Shown here: positions 9,534 to 18,979 of the stretch, piece after piece
Layout of the letters: every line of letters begins with the position of its first letter
Numbering within the stretch: position 1 is the first letter of the stretch
From: Actinomycetota bacterium
GTDB taxonomy: Bacteria > Actinomycetota > Acidimicrobiia > Acidimicrobiales > AC-35
Reading direction: 5' to 3'
DNA length: 49,142 nucleotides
Assembly (NCBI GenBank): GCA_005884125.1
Contig: VAXP01000047.1
Span: 1-49,142, forward strand
Translations under genes and position numbers: made by a program
Notes under the pieces: model-generated
What the model was told of the DNA's origin: nothing
What the model saw: the letters and a program-made list of their open reading frames with translations, nothing else
Database searches by the model: none

Positions 9534-10151
9534 ATGGCTGGGAAGCGGGCTGAAGGGCTTCTGGAGATGATGTTCTTCATCGAGATGTTCACGCTGAACC
9601 GAGCGTGGAACGGTCTGTCGGACGAAGAGCTGAGGTGGGAGCCGATGCCCGGTTCTTGGACTGTCCGGCCGGTCGAGCAGTGCCGGACGCCGACGCCGTT
9701 CTTGGTCGGCGGATGGGCGGTCGACTTCGATGCAGGGCTCGCGGCCGCGACCGAGCCCCTCACTTCGATTGCGTGGTTGTTCTGGCATGTCGGCTCAATG
9801 CCGGGACGGGCGGCAGAGCTCGACTTCCTCGGGGGGTCTCACAGCGCCGCGAGCGGCTGGACCTCGCCGTACATCGAGACGCATCCGATCTTCACGACCG
9901 CTGCGGAGGCGGTGGGGACGATGCGAGCCGGGTGGCGGGCCCTCGACGCTGCTCTTCGGTCCGCAACGGACGAACAGCTCGAGCAACCGACTCGGTTCTG
10001 GGGCTACGGCGGACCCGGGCCGATGGGTACCGGCGCGCGAATTGTCGCATCGACGCTGAACGAGATCAGCCACCACGGCACTCAGATCGGCGTGCTTCGC
10101 GACTTGTTCCGTCTCCGTGGCGACGCGCCTATCGATTACCAGCCCGAATAG
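9534..10151 (+). CDS. DinB-superfamily protein
   Basis: NRAWNGLSDEELRWEPMPGSWTVRP...SIAWLFWHVGSM...NEISHHGTQIGVLRDL: DinB-fold signature with conserved His positions. ATG 9534 preferred over upstream TTG. Confidence 0.82.
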   Translation: MAGKRAEGLLEMMFFIEMFTLNRAWNGLSDEELRWEPMPGSWTVRPVEQCRTPTPFLVGGWAVDFDAGLAAATEPLTSIAWLFWHVGSMPGRAAELDFLGGSHSAASGWTSPYIETHPIFTTAAEAVGTMRAGWRALDAALRSATDEQLEQPTRFWGYGGPGPMGTGARIVASTLNEISHHGTQIGVLRDLFRLRGDAPIDYQPE

Positions 10152-10316
10152 CAGCACCGAATCGTGCTCGCTAAGCTCGACTTGGCCGACCCGGACGGCG
10201 CGTAACGCGTGCCTCGAAGAAGCGTGATGAGGGCATGGTGCGCTCACTCCTCGCCGTTGACGATGTTCAACCAGAAGCTGATGGCGAGCGCGGTCATCGG
10301 GGGAAAGCCGGCGCAT

Positions 10317-10446
10317 CATGGTCGACGTAGAGGCCCGATCTAGAGTCGCCACGCTCGCCGCTGGCCAGTCGCTCGGCCTCGTTGACGTCGCCGACCGGAC
10401 CTGGGAGGACGGCGCCCACGCCACGGCCAAGAGCGATGCCACCGTC
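10317..10446 (+). repeat. 130-bp perfect direct repeat, copy 2
   Basis: Identical to 9080-9209; flanks unrelated. Confidence 0.97.
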
Positions 10447-10617
10447 GACATTCTCGCCTGGATCGTGCAGTACACCCGACCGAATACCAGGTCGGCCGCC
10501 GCGTCGACGTGCACGTACCGGCGGCTGGTGTTCCGAGTTTCCGGACGAGTCCCGGCGTGCCCGCGACCAGCGAGGAACGGCACGTCCCGCGCAGGTGCGA
10601 GAGTCGAGGTCAGGTAG

Positions 10618-11094
10618 TCACGTCAAGCTGTGTCCAAACGCAACCTCGGTCCCGCCAGCACGGCTCTTACCCAGGGGCTTCCATCCCGTAGCGCGGTAGA
10701 AGGCGTGGCCGCGCTCGTAGTCAGCGACGGTCCACAGGATCGCCGTCGAGTACCTCTCTCGCAAGCGCTCGAGTGCGTGATTCATCAGCAGTCGCCCGAC
10801 CCCTTGCCTCCACCGGGCCGGGTTGACCGCGATGGTGTCGAGTTCACCGAGGAAGGCGTCCACGGGATCGCGGCTGGGGCCGATCCCCACGAACCCCACC
10901 ACTTCGTTGCCTAGGTTGGCGACGACCCAGTCGACGTTCGAGTTGGTGAGGTCCTTGGTCCAGCGCGACACCAGGTCGGACGTCAATTCCCGCGTGCCAA
11001 TGAGGTGCCCGAAACCTTGGTTCCACGAGTCGATGTATATCCGAGCGACCACGGCCGCGTCCTCAGCGATCGCGCGACGGAGGACGACCACGGC
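10618..11094 (-). CDS. GNAT family N-acetyltransferase
   Basis: VVLRRAIAEDAAVVARIYIDSWNQGFGHLIG...LDTIAVNPARWRQGVGRLLMNHALERLRE...HAFYRATGWKP. Start approximate. Confidence 0.85.
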   Translation of the reverse strand, partial: AVVVLRRAIAEDAAVVARIYIDSWNQGFGHLIGTRELTSDLVSRWTKDLTNSNVDWVVANLGNEVVGFVGIGPSRDPVDAFLGELDTIAVNPARWRQGVGRLLMNHALERLRERYSTAILWTVADYERGHAFYRATGWKPLGKSRAGGTEVAFGHSLT

Positions 11095-11168
11095 ACAAGT
11101 GTCGCCGCGGTGTCGGCGTGTCGCCGAGGTCGCCGCCTCCTTGCCAGCTGGCCGGGTTCCAGGGGGCG

Positions 11169-11819
11169 TCACGGGCAGCCACCGCCCTCAACCCCGATAG
11201 CGGAATCGACACCTCTAGGCGATGGCGGGAGATAGCGGCTGATCGGATCGTCAGCCCAGAGCTGCACCTCGATGAACGCCTCCTGCGGCCAGGTCGTCCA
11301 GGTCTCATACTCAGGGGCCCAGCGCGGAGAGGGGACGCCGTGGTGCTCGATCAGCTCGGGTAGCTCGCCGAGAAGGAAGACGCGGCCGTGATAGGGCTGG
11401 GGCTCTAGCGGCACTGCGAACTCCGGACCGAACCCCATGGCGGTGAAGCTGTCCGGGTAGGTAACGCTGGTCTGGTCCTCGGGGAGAGCCGACAATGCCA
11501 GCTGGACCCGCTGCATTCGTTCCGCGAGTCTCTCATACCAAGGCGACTCTCCCAGGACGAAGTAGTGGGGCGATGACCGCTGCGGCTTTCCACCTTTGGC
11601 CGTGAACAGATGGCGGAGCCTCGACTCCGTACGTCGCCGCAGGGCCATGTAGCGCGCCCCGAACGGACGGTGCTGCTTGCCCACGCGGCGCAGGCCCTCC
11701 ATCTCAGCAAGAACTGCGGCAAGCTCGGGGCCGTCTAGGTCCGATAGGTTCAGGAATGGACGTCGCCCGGCCAAGTAGTAATGGGTGACAACTTGGGGAA
11801 GCTGGGCCTGGCCAACCAC
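11169..11819 (-). CDS. conserved hypothetical protein
   Basis: 216 aa ORF with coherent composition (MVGQAQLPQVVTHYYLAGRRPFLNLSDL...); family not named. Confidence 0.6.
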   Translation of the reverse strand: MVGQAQLPQVVTHYYLAGRRPFLNLSDLDGPELAAVLAEMEGLRRVGKQHRPFGARYMALRRRTESRLRHLFTAKGGKPQRSSPHYFVLGESPWYERLAERMQRVQLALSALPEDQTSVTYPDSFTAMGFGPEFAVPLEPQPYHGRVFLLGELPELIEHHGVPSPRWAPEYETWTTWPQEAFIEVQLWADDPISRYLPPSPRGVDSAIGVEGGGCP

Positions 11820-11999
11820 CCTTTCATCCTGCCGTCCCGGGCGAGCACACGGCGAGTGAGATCGGCACCTACAGGATGGGTCTCCGGAGGCGAGCGTCTA
11901 CATCAGAGCCGTTCGACGTATCGTCACGTCGGCCGGTCGTTACGCCGAATTCCCCGCCCGCATCCCATTGCCTGGGGCCTCGGCGGAAGCGTCTCACTC

Positions 12000-12290
12000 T
12001 CAGCGGGAACGTCAGCGCTGCCGCCCTCGATCCCGATGCCCCGGGCGGGGTTCATTCGCCGCTCGACTTCGTGCCCCGGCCCGACACGCTGGGCGGGCGG
12101 CTGGTTCAGCGACGACTGCTCGACGTCCATCTCGATGCCCTCGTTGCCGACCAGCAGCCCGACGGCGGATCGACGTTCAACAGATGTGGACGCCGATCAC
12201 AGGCTTGGAGTGGCGGGGGCGAGGTCACCGTCCGTACCGCAGCTCGCTCAGAACCGGCTACATCGCTTCCCTGTCAGCCGCTGTGGTGCT
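12000..12290 (+). pseudogene. remnant of a QW-motif, prenyltransferase/terpene-cyclase-fold-like hypothetical protein
   Basis: HSPLDFVPRPDTLGGR, WFSDD, LLDVHLDALVADQQPDGGSTFN, WTPITGLEWRG and GYIASLSAA lie consecutively but alternate among all three forward frames. Confidence 0.55.
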
Positions 12291-12483
12291 CCATAATGTG
12301 AGCGCGCCAATCACGGCCGCGGCCGGGCCACGGGAGACCGAACGGCAGCCATTCCGGTGATCGAGGTGGTCTCGTAGCTCGCGGTCGGTCGGAACGTCTG
12401 TGAGCTTCCCGGTGCTCCGATAGTGGGCGAGGTTCTTCCCGACGCGCCGCCGTTGACGTCGCGCTGTCCCATCTGCGGTTCGG

Positions 12484-13250
12484 TCAGTAGCGCAGCTCGG
12501 CCAGTACCCCGTAGTGGTCGGAGAGCTGCGGCTGGTCGGCGGGAAGCACCCCGAGGCGCTCGCATCGGGTGGGATGGCCGACGGCTCCGAGGCGAGGCCA
12601 GGCCGACAGGATGTAGTCGAAGCGGCGGTCGGGGTACATGCCCACCGCGGCGAGGGGGTTGCGGTTCGACCAGGTGAAGCCGGGTGTGGCGTCGCCCGCG
12701 ATCTCCCAGGCGTCGTAGAACACGAGCCCGGTGGCGGCGGTGGCGGCCCGCCCGGTGAGCATGCGCATCTCGTCCGAGTCGGCTGCGGCGTTGAAGTCCC
12801 CGCAGACGACGATGGGGTGGCGCCTTCGGGTCGACTCGGCGATGAAGCCGGCCAGCTGGCGCACCTGGGTCTGCCGCAGGGCGCTGGCGTCGAGGGGAGA
12901 GTCGAGCATGACCACGAAGAGCTGGATGAGCCCCCGATCGCCTTCCAGGCGGGCGAAGAGGGCCTCTCCCATCCCGGAGCCGTCCTCGGCTCGCAGGGCT
13001 CGGCGCTCATGAGAATCGACCGGCCAGCGGGAGGCGACCCCGATGCCAGAGACCCAGTCGTCCTGGGCCCAGTCTGCTCGTAGCCGAGGCGCTCGGCGAT
13101 CACCTCCGGCTGGGACCCCTCGGGCGCGGACCAGGACTCCACGAGGCAGACCACATCGGGGCCAGCCGCCGCCAGAACCTCCTCGATGCCTGCCTGGCGC
13201 TGCTCCCAGGCCCCGTAGCGCCCCCAGACGTTCCAGGTGATGATTCGCAT
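12484..13250 (-). pseudogene. endonuclease/exonuclease/phosphatase family protein with a frameshift
   Basis: MRIITWNVWGRYGAWEQRQAGIEEVLAAAGPDVVCLVES...ERLGYEQT in one frame; WAQDDWVSGIGVASRWPV...VVCGDFNAAADSDEMR...RRFDYIL...LSDHYGVLAELRY in another. Confidence 0.8.
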
Positions 13251-13651
13251 CGTGGACTCGACGACGGGGCCGTAGGGCTCGTACTGGTTGAAGCTCACCG
13301 CGACAGCCTGGCTGCCTGGCGGCTTGTCCGGCCAGAACCCGCCACGGTTCCCCACCGCTGAGCCGGTAGCTGCCGGACCTCTCACCCGGCGCGCCGTAGG
13401 CCAAGTCGTCAAGCGACCCCACGCACCCGAGATCTATGACAAGTTGACGCCGGCGAGGATGCCTGATGGCCCGGGACGGCGCGGAAGCGGACGGTCGTCA
13501 TGCTCATCAGAACGGCACCACGGTCGCGAGGAGCGGGGCCTGCCTCCTCCCCGGCCACGGCCGGTCGCAGGGAGGTCGAGGATCGTCGCAGCAGCCCGGC
13601 TACGCTGCCGCTGACGACGCAATCAGCACTCGGCTGGAGGGAGCGCGCACC

Positions 13652-14938
13652 ATGGAGCCGCCGCAGAACCTTACCGTCGACGAGATCGACCTTTCGGACG
13701 ACAAGTTCTGGGGCCTGCCGATCGACCAGCGCGACGGTGCCTTCAAGACCCTGCGCGAGCAGCGGCCGCTGGCCCACTATGAGGAGCCAGACGTCGCCGG
13801 CTACGAGGAGTTCGTCACCAAAGGTGACGGCTACTACGCCGTCACCCGACACGCCGACATCCTGGCGTGCAGCCGCCAGCCCGAGATCTTCTCCTCGGCC
13901 AAGGGTATCGCCGGTGCGCTCGACCAGCCCGAGATGTTCACCGAGTTCTTCGGCTCGATGATCGCCATGGACGACCCCCGTCACGGACGCCTGCGTCGGA
14001 TCGTCGCGGCCGGGTTCACGCCCCGCATGCTCAAACAGCTCGAGGACCAGGTGCAGGTGGCCGCGAGCCAGATCGTTGACGACGTGGCCCCAACTGGGGA
14101 GTGCGACTTTGTCACCGAGGTCGCCGCCAAGCTCCCGCTCAAGATCATCTGCGACATGATGGGCGTCCCGAAGTCGGACTACGACACGGTGTTCACCCGG
14201 AGCAACATCATCCTTGGGGCCGGCGACCCGGAGTACGCGCCGGAGGGCGGCAACATCGCAATGGCCCTGCTGAGCGCGGGGGCCGAGCTCGCCCAGATGA
14301 TGGCCGAGCTAGGTCAGTATCGCCGGGAGCACCCGTCCGACGACCTCACCTCCGCCCTGGTCAACGCGTCCGTGGACGGCGAGGGGCTGAGCGACGCCGA
14401 GCTGGGCTCGTTCTTCATCCTGCTCGTCGTGGCCGGCAACGAGACGACCCGCAACGCGATCAGCAGCGCGCTGGAAGAGCTCACGCGTCACCCTGATCAG
14501 CGAGCGATCTGGATGGAGGACTTCGAGGGCCTCGCCCCCTCCGCGGTCGAGGAGATCGTCCGCTGGGCGACTCCGGTCAACCACATGCGCCGGACCGCGC
14601 TGAAGGACAGCGACGTCAACGGTCACCCGGTCAAACAGGGCGACAAGTTCTTGATGTTCTACCGGTCGGCCAACCGGGACGAGGCGGTCTTCGAGAACCC
14701 GTACTCCTTCGACCTGGGCCGATCGCCCAACGACCACGTCGGCTTCGGCGGGCCGGGCCCACACTTCTGCCTCGGGGCCCACCTGGCCCGGCGGGAGATC
14801 ACGGTCATGTACCGCGAGCTGTTCCGCCGCCTCCCTGACATCGAGATGTCCGGCGAACCCGACCGCCTGCTGTCGAACTTCATCAACGGCATCAAGCACC
14901 TGCCGTGTACGTTCACGCCGCGGGACCGCACCACCTGA
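13652..14938 (+). CDS. cytochrome P450, CYP125/CYP124-like
   Basis: LVVAGNETTRNAIS I-helix, GFGGPGPHFCLGAHLARREI heme loop, overall resemblance to steroid/lipid CYPs. Confidence 0.88.
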   Translation: MEPPQNLTVDEIDLSDDKFWGLPIDQRDGAFKTLREQRPLAHYEEPDVAGYEEFVTKGDGYYAVTRHADILACSRQPEIFSSAKGIAGALDQPEMFTEFFGSMIAMDDPRHGRLRRIVAAGFTPRMLKQLEDQVQVAASQIVDDVAPTGECDFVTEVAAKLPLKIICDMMGVPKSDYDTVFTRSNIILGAGDPEYAPEGGNIAMALLSAGAELAQMMAELGQYRREHPSDDLTSALVNASVDGEGLSDAELGSFFILLVVAGNETTRNAISSALEELTRHPDQRAIWMEDFEGLAPSAVEEIVRWATPVNHMRRTALKDSDVNGHPVKQGDKFLMFYRSANRDEAVFENPYSFDLGRSPNDHVGFGGPGPHFCLGAHLARREITVMYRELFRRLPDIEMSGEPDRLLSNFINGIKHLPCTFTPRDRTT

Positions 14939-15093
14939 CGCCGGCGGGGCCAATCGCGGCCGCGGCGGCCGCCGTCCGAGCCGCCCGACGAGCTGGCCGC
15001 GCCAGTGCGCCCGGGTTGGCGACACCGCTTCGCGGCTCGGAGGCGCTCAGTGCCAGTAGGAGGCGATCCCTGGCGTTCTAGCCACTTCGGGGC

Positions 15094-16596
15094 TCAGGCG
15101 ACGATGCCGCCTGCCGCGAGCAGATCACGATAGGCGTCATCAAGGTTGCGCCGCAGACCGGCGGGGTCGGTGATCGCGGCCGGGTCGACGAGCAGGCCCA
15201 TGTCAAGCGAGCCGTTCTGGCTGATGGTGGTGAGGTTGCCCGCGGTGCCGGCCACCGGGCCGAGGGGGATGCCGGCGAGCACTTTGGCGCCGGCGACGAA
15301 GGTCTGGAACGGCGCGCCGCGCAGGTTGGAGGTGGCCAGGTCGATCTTGGCGGCCTGCTGGCGGGCGAACCTGGTGGTCACGGACGTGGGCAGGAGGTTG
15401 GCGATGCCCGCGATCGCACTCATGGCGCCACGGCCGCTGACACCGCGTCGGCGTTCGGCCATGAGGTCGCGTATCTCGCGGAACCGCTCCTCGACGGTCT
15501 GCGCTCCCTCACCGCGAACCTGGAGCGGCACCGGGGTGAACGAATTGCCGCCCATGGCCTTGTCGGTGCGGGTGCTGACGACGAAGGTCATGTTGATGGC
15601 CTCGACGGGCGTGTCGCGCTCGGCGTGGTAGGCGAGTGCGCCAAGCGCCGCGCCGGCTACGAACAAGTCGTTGACCGAGCCGTCCATCGCCTTGGCCGCG
15701 GCCTTGGCGTCGTCGAGCGACACGTGGAGCACCTCGAGGTGGCGTCGGCGCGAGCGCTTGGCCCACAACGGCGCGCCGGCATTGATCGTGCGGCCGCCCG
15801 TGGCCGTGTCGAGCGTGGACCGGATCTGGTCGACGGCGCTGGTGACACCGCTCGACATCTTGGCGGGATCAGCGAGGAGACCGGCCACACTTCCGACGGC
15901 CCGGGTGAGGATTCCGCCCTGGCGGCGAAGGTTGTGGCCAAGAGTGCGGGTCGCGGTGTCGAGGATCGAGTCGCTCATGTCCGCGCCCGCCTCGAGCAGC
16001 GCACCCTGTTCGGCTCGGGCCGCCTCGGCGAAGACCTGATCGAGGTCCACCTCGGGCGGGCGCGGTGGCTTGCGCTTCAGGTCGGTATACACCTCGGCCA
16101 TGCGGAGCGCGCCGATGCCGTCGGCCAGGGCGTGGTGCTGCTTGGTGAAGAGCGCGCCGTTGCCCCCCTGGATGCCCTCGATGCCGTAGAACATCCACAG
16201 CGGGCGGGTGCGGTCGTAGGGCTCCTCGTAGAGACGGGTCACCAGGTCGAGCAACTGCCGCATCGAACCTGGCTCGGGCAGGGATAGCCGCCTGACGTGG
16301 TAGGCCAGATCGAAGTCCGGATCGGTGGCCCATACAGGCGGGGACAGCCGACCGAGGCCAGGCACGACCCGTTCACGGAGCCGCGACACCCGCGACAGCC
16401 CGAAGCGGATCTTCGCCAGCATCAGATCGAAGTCGACCGGCCGGTCGAGGATGGTGAGCGCGGCGCCGTTGGGATTCATCCATGGGTCCTTCTCGACGCT
16501 CCACATGAGCGCCTCCTGGTCGGACATGCGGCGCTCGAAGGCCAGCTCACGCTGACGATCCATGGTTGGCGCTGCCTCAGCCATCGTCGCTCTCAT
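15094..16596 (-). CDS. wax ester synthase / diacylglycerol acyltransferase (WS/DGAT)
   Basis: FTKQHHALADGIGALRM (HHxxxDG) and NLRGAPFQTFVAGAKVLAGIPLGPVAG. Confidence 0.93.
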   Translation of the reverse strand: MRATMAEAAPTMDRQRELAFERRMSDQEALMWSVEKDPWMNPNGAALTILDRPVDFDLMLAKIRFGLSRVSRLRERVVPGLGRLSPPVWATDPDFDLAYHVRRLSLPEPGSMRQLLDLVTRLYEEPYDRTRPLWMFYGIEGIQGGNGALFTKQHHALADGIGALRMAEVYTDLKRKPPRPPEVDLDQVFAEAARAEQGALLEAGADMSDSILDTATRTLGHNLRRQGGILTRAVGSVAGLLADPAKMSSGVTSAVDQIRSTLDTATGGRTINAGAPLWAKRSRRRHLEVLHVSLDDAKAAAKAMDGSVNDLFVAGAALGALAYHAERDTPVEAINMTFVVSTRTDKAMGGNSFTPVPLQVRGEGAQTVEERFREIRDLMAERRRGVSGRGAMSAIAGIANLLPTSVTTRFARQQAAKIDLATSNLRGAPFQTFVAGAKVLAGIPLGPVAGTAGNLTTISQNGSLDMGLLVDPAAITDPAGLRRNLDDAYRDLLAAGGIVA

Positions 16597-16599
16597 GAT

Positions 16600-17283
16600 T
16601 CACGAGACTCCCTGGGATCCCACGGCCTCCACAAACTGTTCTCCGTAGGCCTGGCCGCACAGATTGGCGATCTGCGCCATCACCCGATCAGTGATGGCGC
16701 GGAGCTGCCTTCCCCGGTCAGCCTCTTGCGTACCTACCCAAACCGGCGGGCCGAAACGCACGGTCACCCGTCTCCCCACCCGGGGGAGCCGCTGGTCTGG
16801 CGCCTGGACCTGGTCGGTTCCAATCAGCCCGACAGGCACGATCGGCGCCCGCGACGACAGCGCCAGCCGGGCCGGACCCAGACGTCCTCGGTGAAGCCGG
16901 CCGTCACGCGACCTGGTGCCCTCGGGGTACGCGCCCACCAGGCCGCCGCGGCAGAGCACTCGGTGTGCCGCGTCAAGCGCCCGCCGGGCCCCTGCAGGGC
17001 TGCCTCGGCGGAGTGGGATCTGGCCAGTGGAGCGGAACATCCACGCCGTGCGTCGTCGGTCGAAGTACTCGGCCTTGGCGAGGAACGACACCGGCCGGTC
17101 CACGACCAAGGCGAGGAACACCGAGTCCATGAACGACCGGTGGTTGGCGGCGAGAATGGCGGGACCGTCAGGAAGCCAGCCGGCGCCATCAACGTCGATG
17201 TCGTAGGCCGAACGCAACGGACGTCCCAAGATGGCCTTCGCCAACCGGTAGCCCATCGGACCAGCTGTTTGATCCATGCGCAC
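16600..17283 (-). CDS. 1-acyl-sn-glycerol-3-phosphate acyltransferase (PlsC family)
   Basis: AANHRSFMDSVF (NHxxxxD), YPEGTRSRDG, APIVPVGLIGTDQV; 3 bp upstream of the WS/DGAT gene. Confidence 0.9.
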   Translation of the reverse strand: MRMDQTAGPMGYRLAKAILGRPLRSAYDIDVDGAGWLPDGPAILAANHRSFMDSVFLALVVDRPVSFLAKAEYFDRRRTAWMFRSTGQIPLRRGSPAGARRALDAAHRVLCRGGLVGAYPEGTRSRDGRLHRGRLGPARLALSSRAPIVPVGLIGTDQVQAPDQRLPRVGRRVTVRFGPPVWVGTQEADRGRQLRAITDRVMAQIANLCGQAYGEQFVEAVGSQGVS

Positions 17284-17293
17284 ACCTCCTCAT

Positions 17294-17313
17294 GATCACG
17301 GCGCGCCGTGATC
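17294..17313. promoter_or_regulatory. perfect 20-bp palindrome upstream of plsC-WS/DGAT
   Basis: GATCACGGCGCGCCGTGATC is its own reverse complement. Confidence 0.7.
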
Positions 17314-17314
17314 C

Positions 17315-17352
17315 TCACACGCCTCGAAGAACGTCGTGCGAACGGCGTGTGA
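17315..17352. repeat. inverted repeat TCACACGCC-N20-GGCGTGTGA
   Basis: 9-bp perfect arms, immediately next to the 20-bp palindrome. Confidence 0.65.
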
Positions 17353-17519
17353 CGTTTACGCGAAGTCCCGCGCACCCTTACCGAGACTGACGTGAGTCTC
17401 CACCGCCATTCCGCCAAGCCGGCGATGACCAAGGGTCCACACCTCGCCGGGACGAAACGCCTGCCGCCACGCTTACAGCCATGACCGCGCTTGTCAACCA
17501 AAACATCGAGGTCCTATCG

Positions 17520-17865
17520 CGACTGACTCGCCGGGGCACCGCGTACCCAGCTCCCGCTCCAGACGGACGTGCTGCGGCGGGGAGTGGGTGACGACCAAGA
17601 AGGGAGGCGTGCCAACTTGTTGCAGCCATAGCCCATGTCCTTCGACCAGCCGTCGGGACCGTCGACGGTATCGAACAGCCTCGACCCATCACGACCCGCG
17701 CAAGTGGCCGCCGTCGCTCCTTCGAGGAGCTCGGTGTCGACCGGGTCCTGCTAGGCCGGGCGTGGTCGTCATGGTGTCCTCCGCGGCCTCGTCTCGTGGG
17801 CGCCAGTCCCCGTAACGTAACCGTCGAGCGACATGGTGATGTCGGCGATGACCTTCGGCGTGGCC
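17520..17865 (-). pseudogene. RibD/dihydrofolate-reductase-family protein remnant
   Basis: KVIADITMSLDGYVTG, LFDTVDGPDGWSKDMGYG and GTPPFLVVTHSPPQHVRLERELG occur in order but in different reverse frames. Confidence 0.65.
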
Positions 17866-17904
17866 TTGGTGGGTATCGAGTGTCGCCGACGTTGAAGACC
17901 ACCG

Positions 17905-18876
17905 CTACCGGACGGTGAGCGCCGCGATGACGAAGCCCGGGTAGCAGGCCAGCAGCGCGATCCCAGCGGCGCGATCAAGGCTTCGCGGCCGCCACGCGAG
18001 TGCGAGGGCGGCGACGAGCGCGGCGATCATCACCAGCAGCGGGAGGTGCAGACCGGAGGCCTGCGTGATCCGCAACGGCCGGACCAGCGCCGACGCGCCA
18101 AGAGTCATGGTGGCGTTGTAGCCGTAGCTCCCGACCACGGCGGCAACGACCGCCTCGGTGGCGCCCCGACGCGATGCCGACCAGGCCAGTACGACCAGCT
18201 CGAAGGCCGTCGTGAACCCGACCAGGGTGAGACCGAGTTGGGTCTGGGTGGAGTCGGCGTGGCTTAGGTGGCGGACACCCTCGACGAGCAGGGTTGCGCC
18301 GACCGACATGGCGATGACTCCGGCCATGATGATGGCCAGGTCCCGCCCGACCCGCCGCTGGGTGGACGTGACCATCTCGCATTTGGCCTCGGCCAGCTCA
18401 GCGGCTTCACCGAGGGCGGGCGGTTCGCCTTCGAGGATCCAGATGCCGCCCACGTAAAGGACGTAGAGCCCGACGAGGACGGCCCCTGCCCCCCGGCTCA
18501 GGTGTCCGCCCCACGCCATGGCGGCGCACACCGCGCCCAGGGGGAGGCCGGCGAGCCCGTAGCGGCGGACCCGCCGCCCGAAGGGGAGCGGCGCGATGAC
18601 CGCGCCGACCCCGAGGGCGACGAGGCACATGGCGACGTTGGCGCCGATGACGTCGCCGAAGGCGACGCCGGGGGCATGGCGCAGGCTGGCGGCGACGCCC
18701 GTGGCCAGCTCCTCGGGCTCGGCCCCGGCGAGCAGGAGGGCGAGGGCGAAGGTCGAGACCCGCAGTGCCACCGCCGCGGGCCCGAGATGCTCGGCAAAGG
18801 CCTCAGCGCCCCAGACGATCGCGCCCATCCCGGCGAGGACGGCGATGACCCACCCGACGTCGACCACGGCCGTCAT
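17905..18876 (-). CDS. sodium/calcium exchanger (CaCA) family membrane protein
   Basis: Multiple TM helices; AEPEELATGVAASLRHAPGVAFGDVIGANVAMCLVALGVG and the second-half repeat FTTAFELVVLAWSASRRG. Start at MTAVVDVG preferred. Confidence 0.82.
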   Translation of the reverse strand: MTAVVDVGWVIAVLAGMGAIVWGAEAFAEHLGPAAVALRVSTFALALLLAGAEPEELATGVAASLRHAPGVAFGDVIGANVAMCLVALGVGAVIAPLPFGRRVRRYGLAGLPLGAVCAAMAWGGHLSRGAGAVLVGLYVLYVGGIWILEGEPPALGEAAELAEAKCEMVTSTQRRVGRDLAIIMAGVIAMSVGATLLVEGVRHLSHADSTQTQLGLTLVGFTTAFELVVLAWSASRRGATEAVVAAVVGSYGYNATMTLGASALVRPLRITQASGLHLPLLVMIAALVAALALAWRPRSLDRAAGIALLACYPGFVIAALTVR

Positions 18877-18979
18877 CCTTGTCGACGGAACCCGGAGATC
18901 GTCGGGGCGCTCCGCGGAGATCGGCTTTCCAGGGCCGCTGGCGCGCAATTCATCTCGGCTCCTTTTCGAGGGTTCGGAC

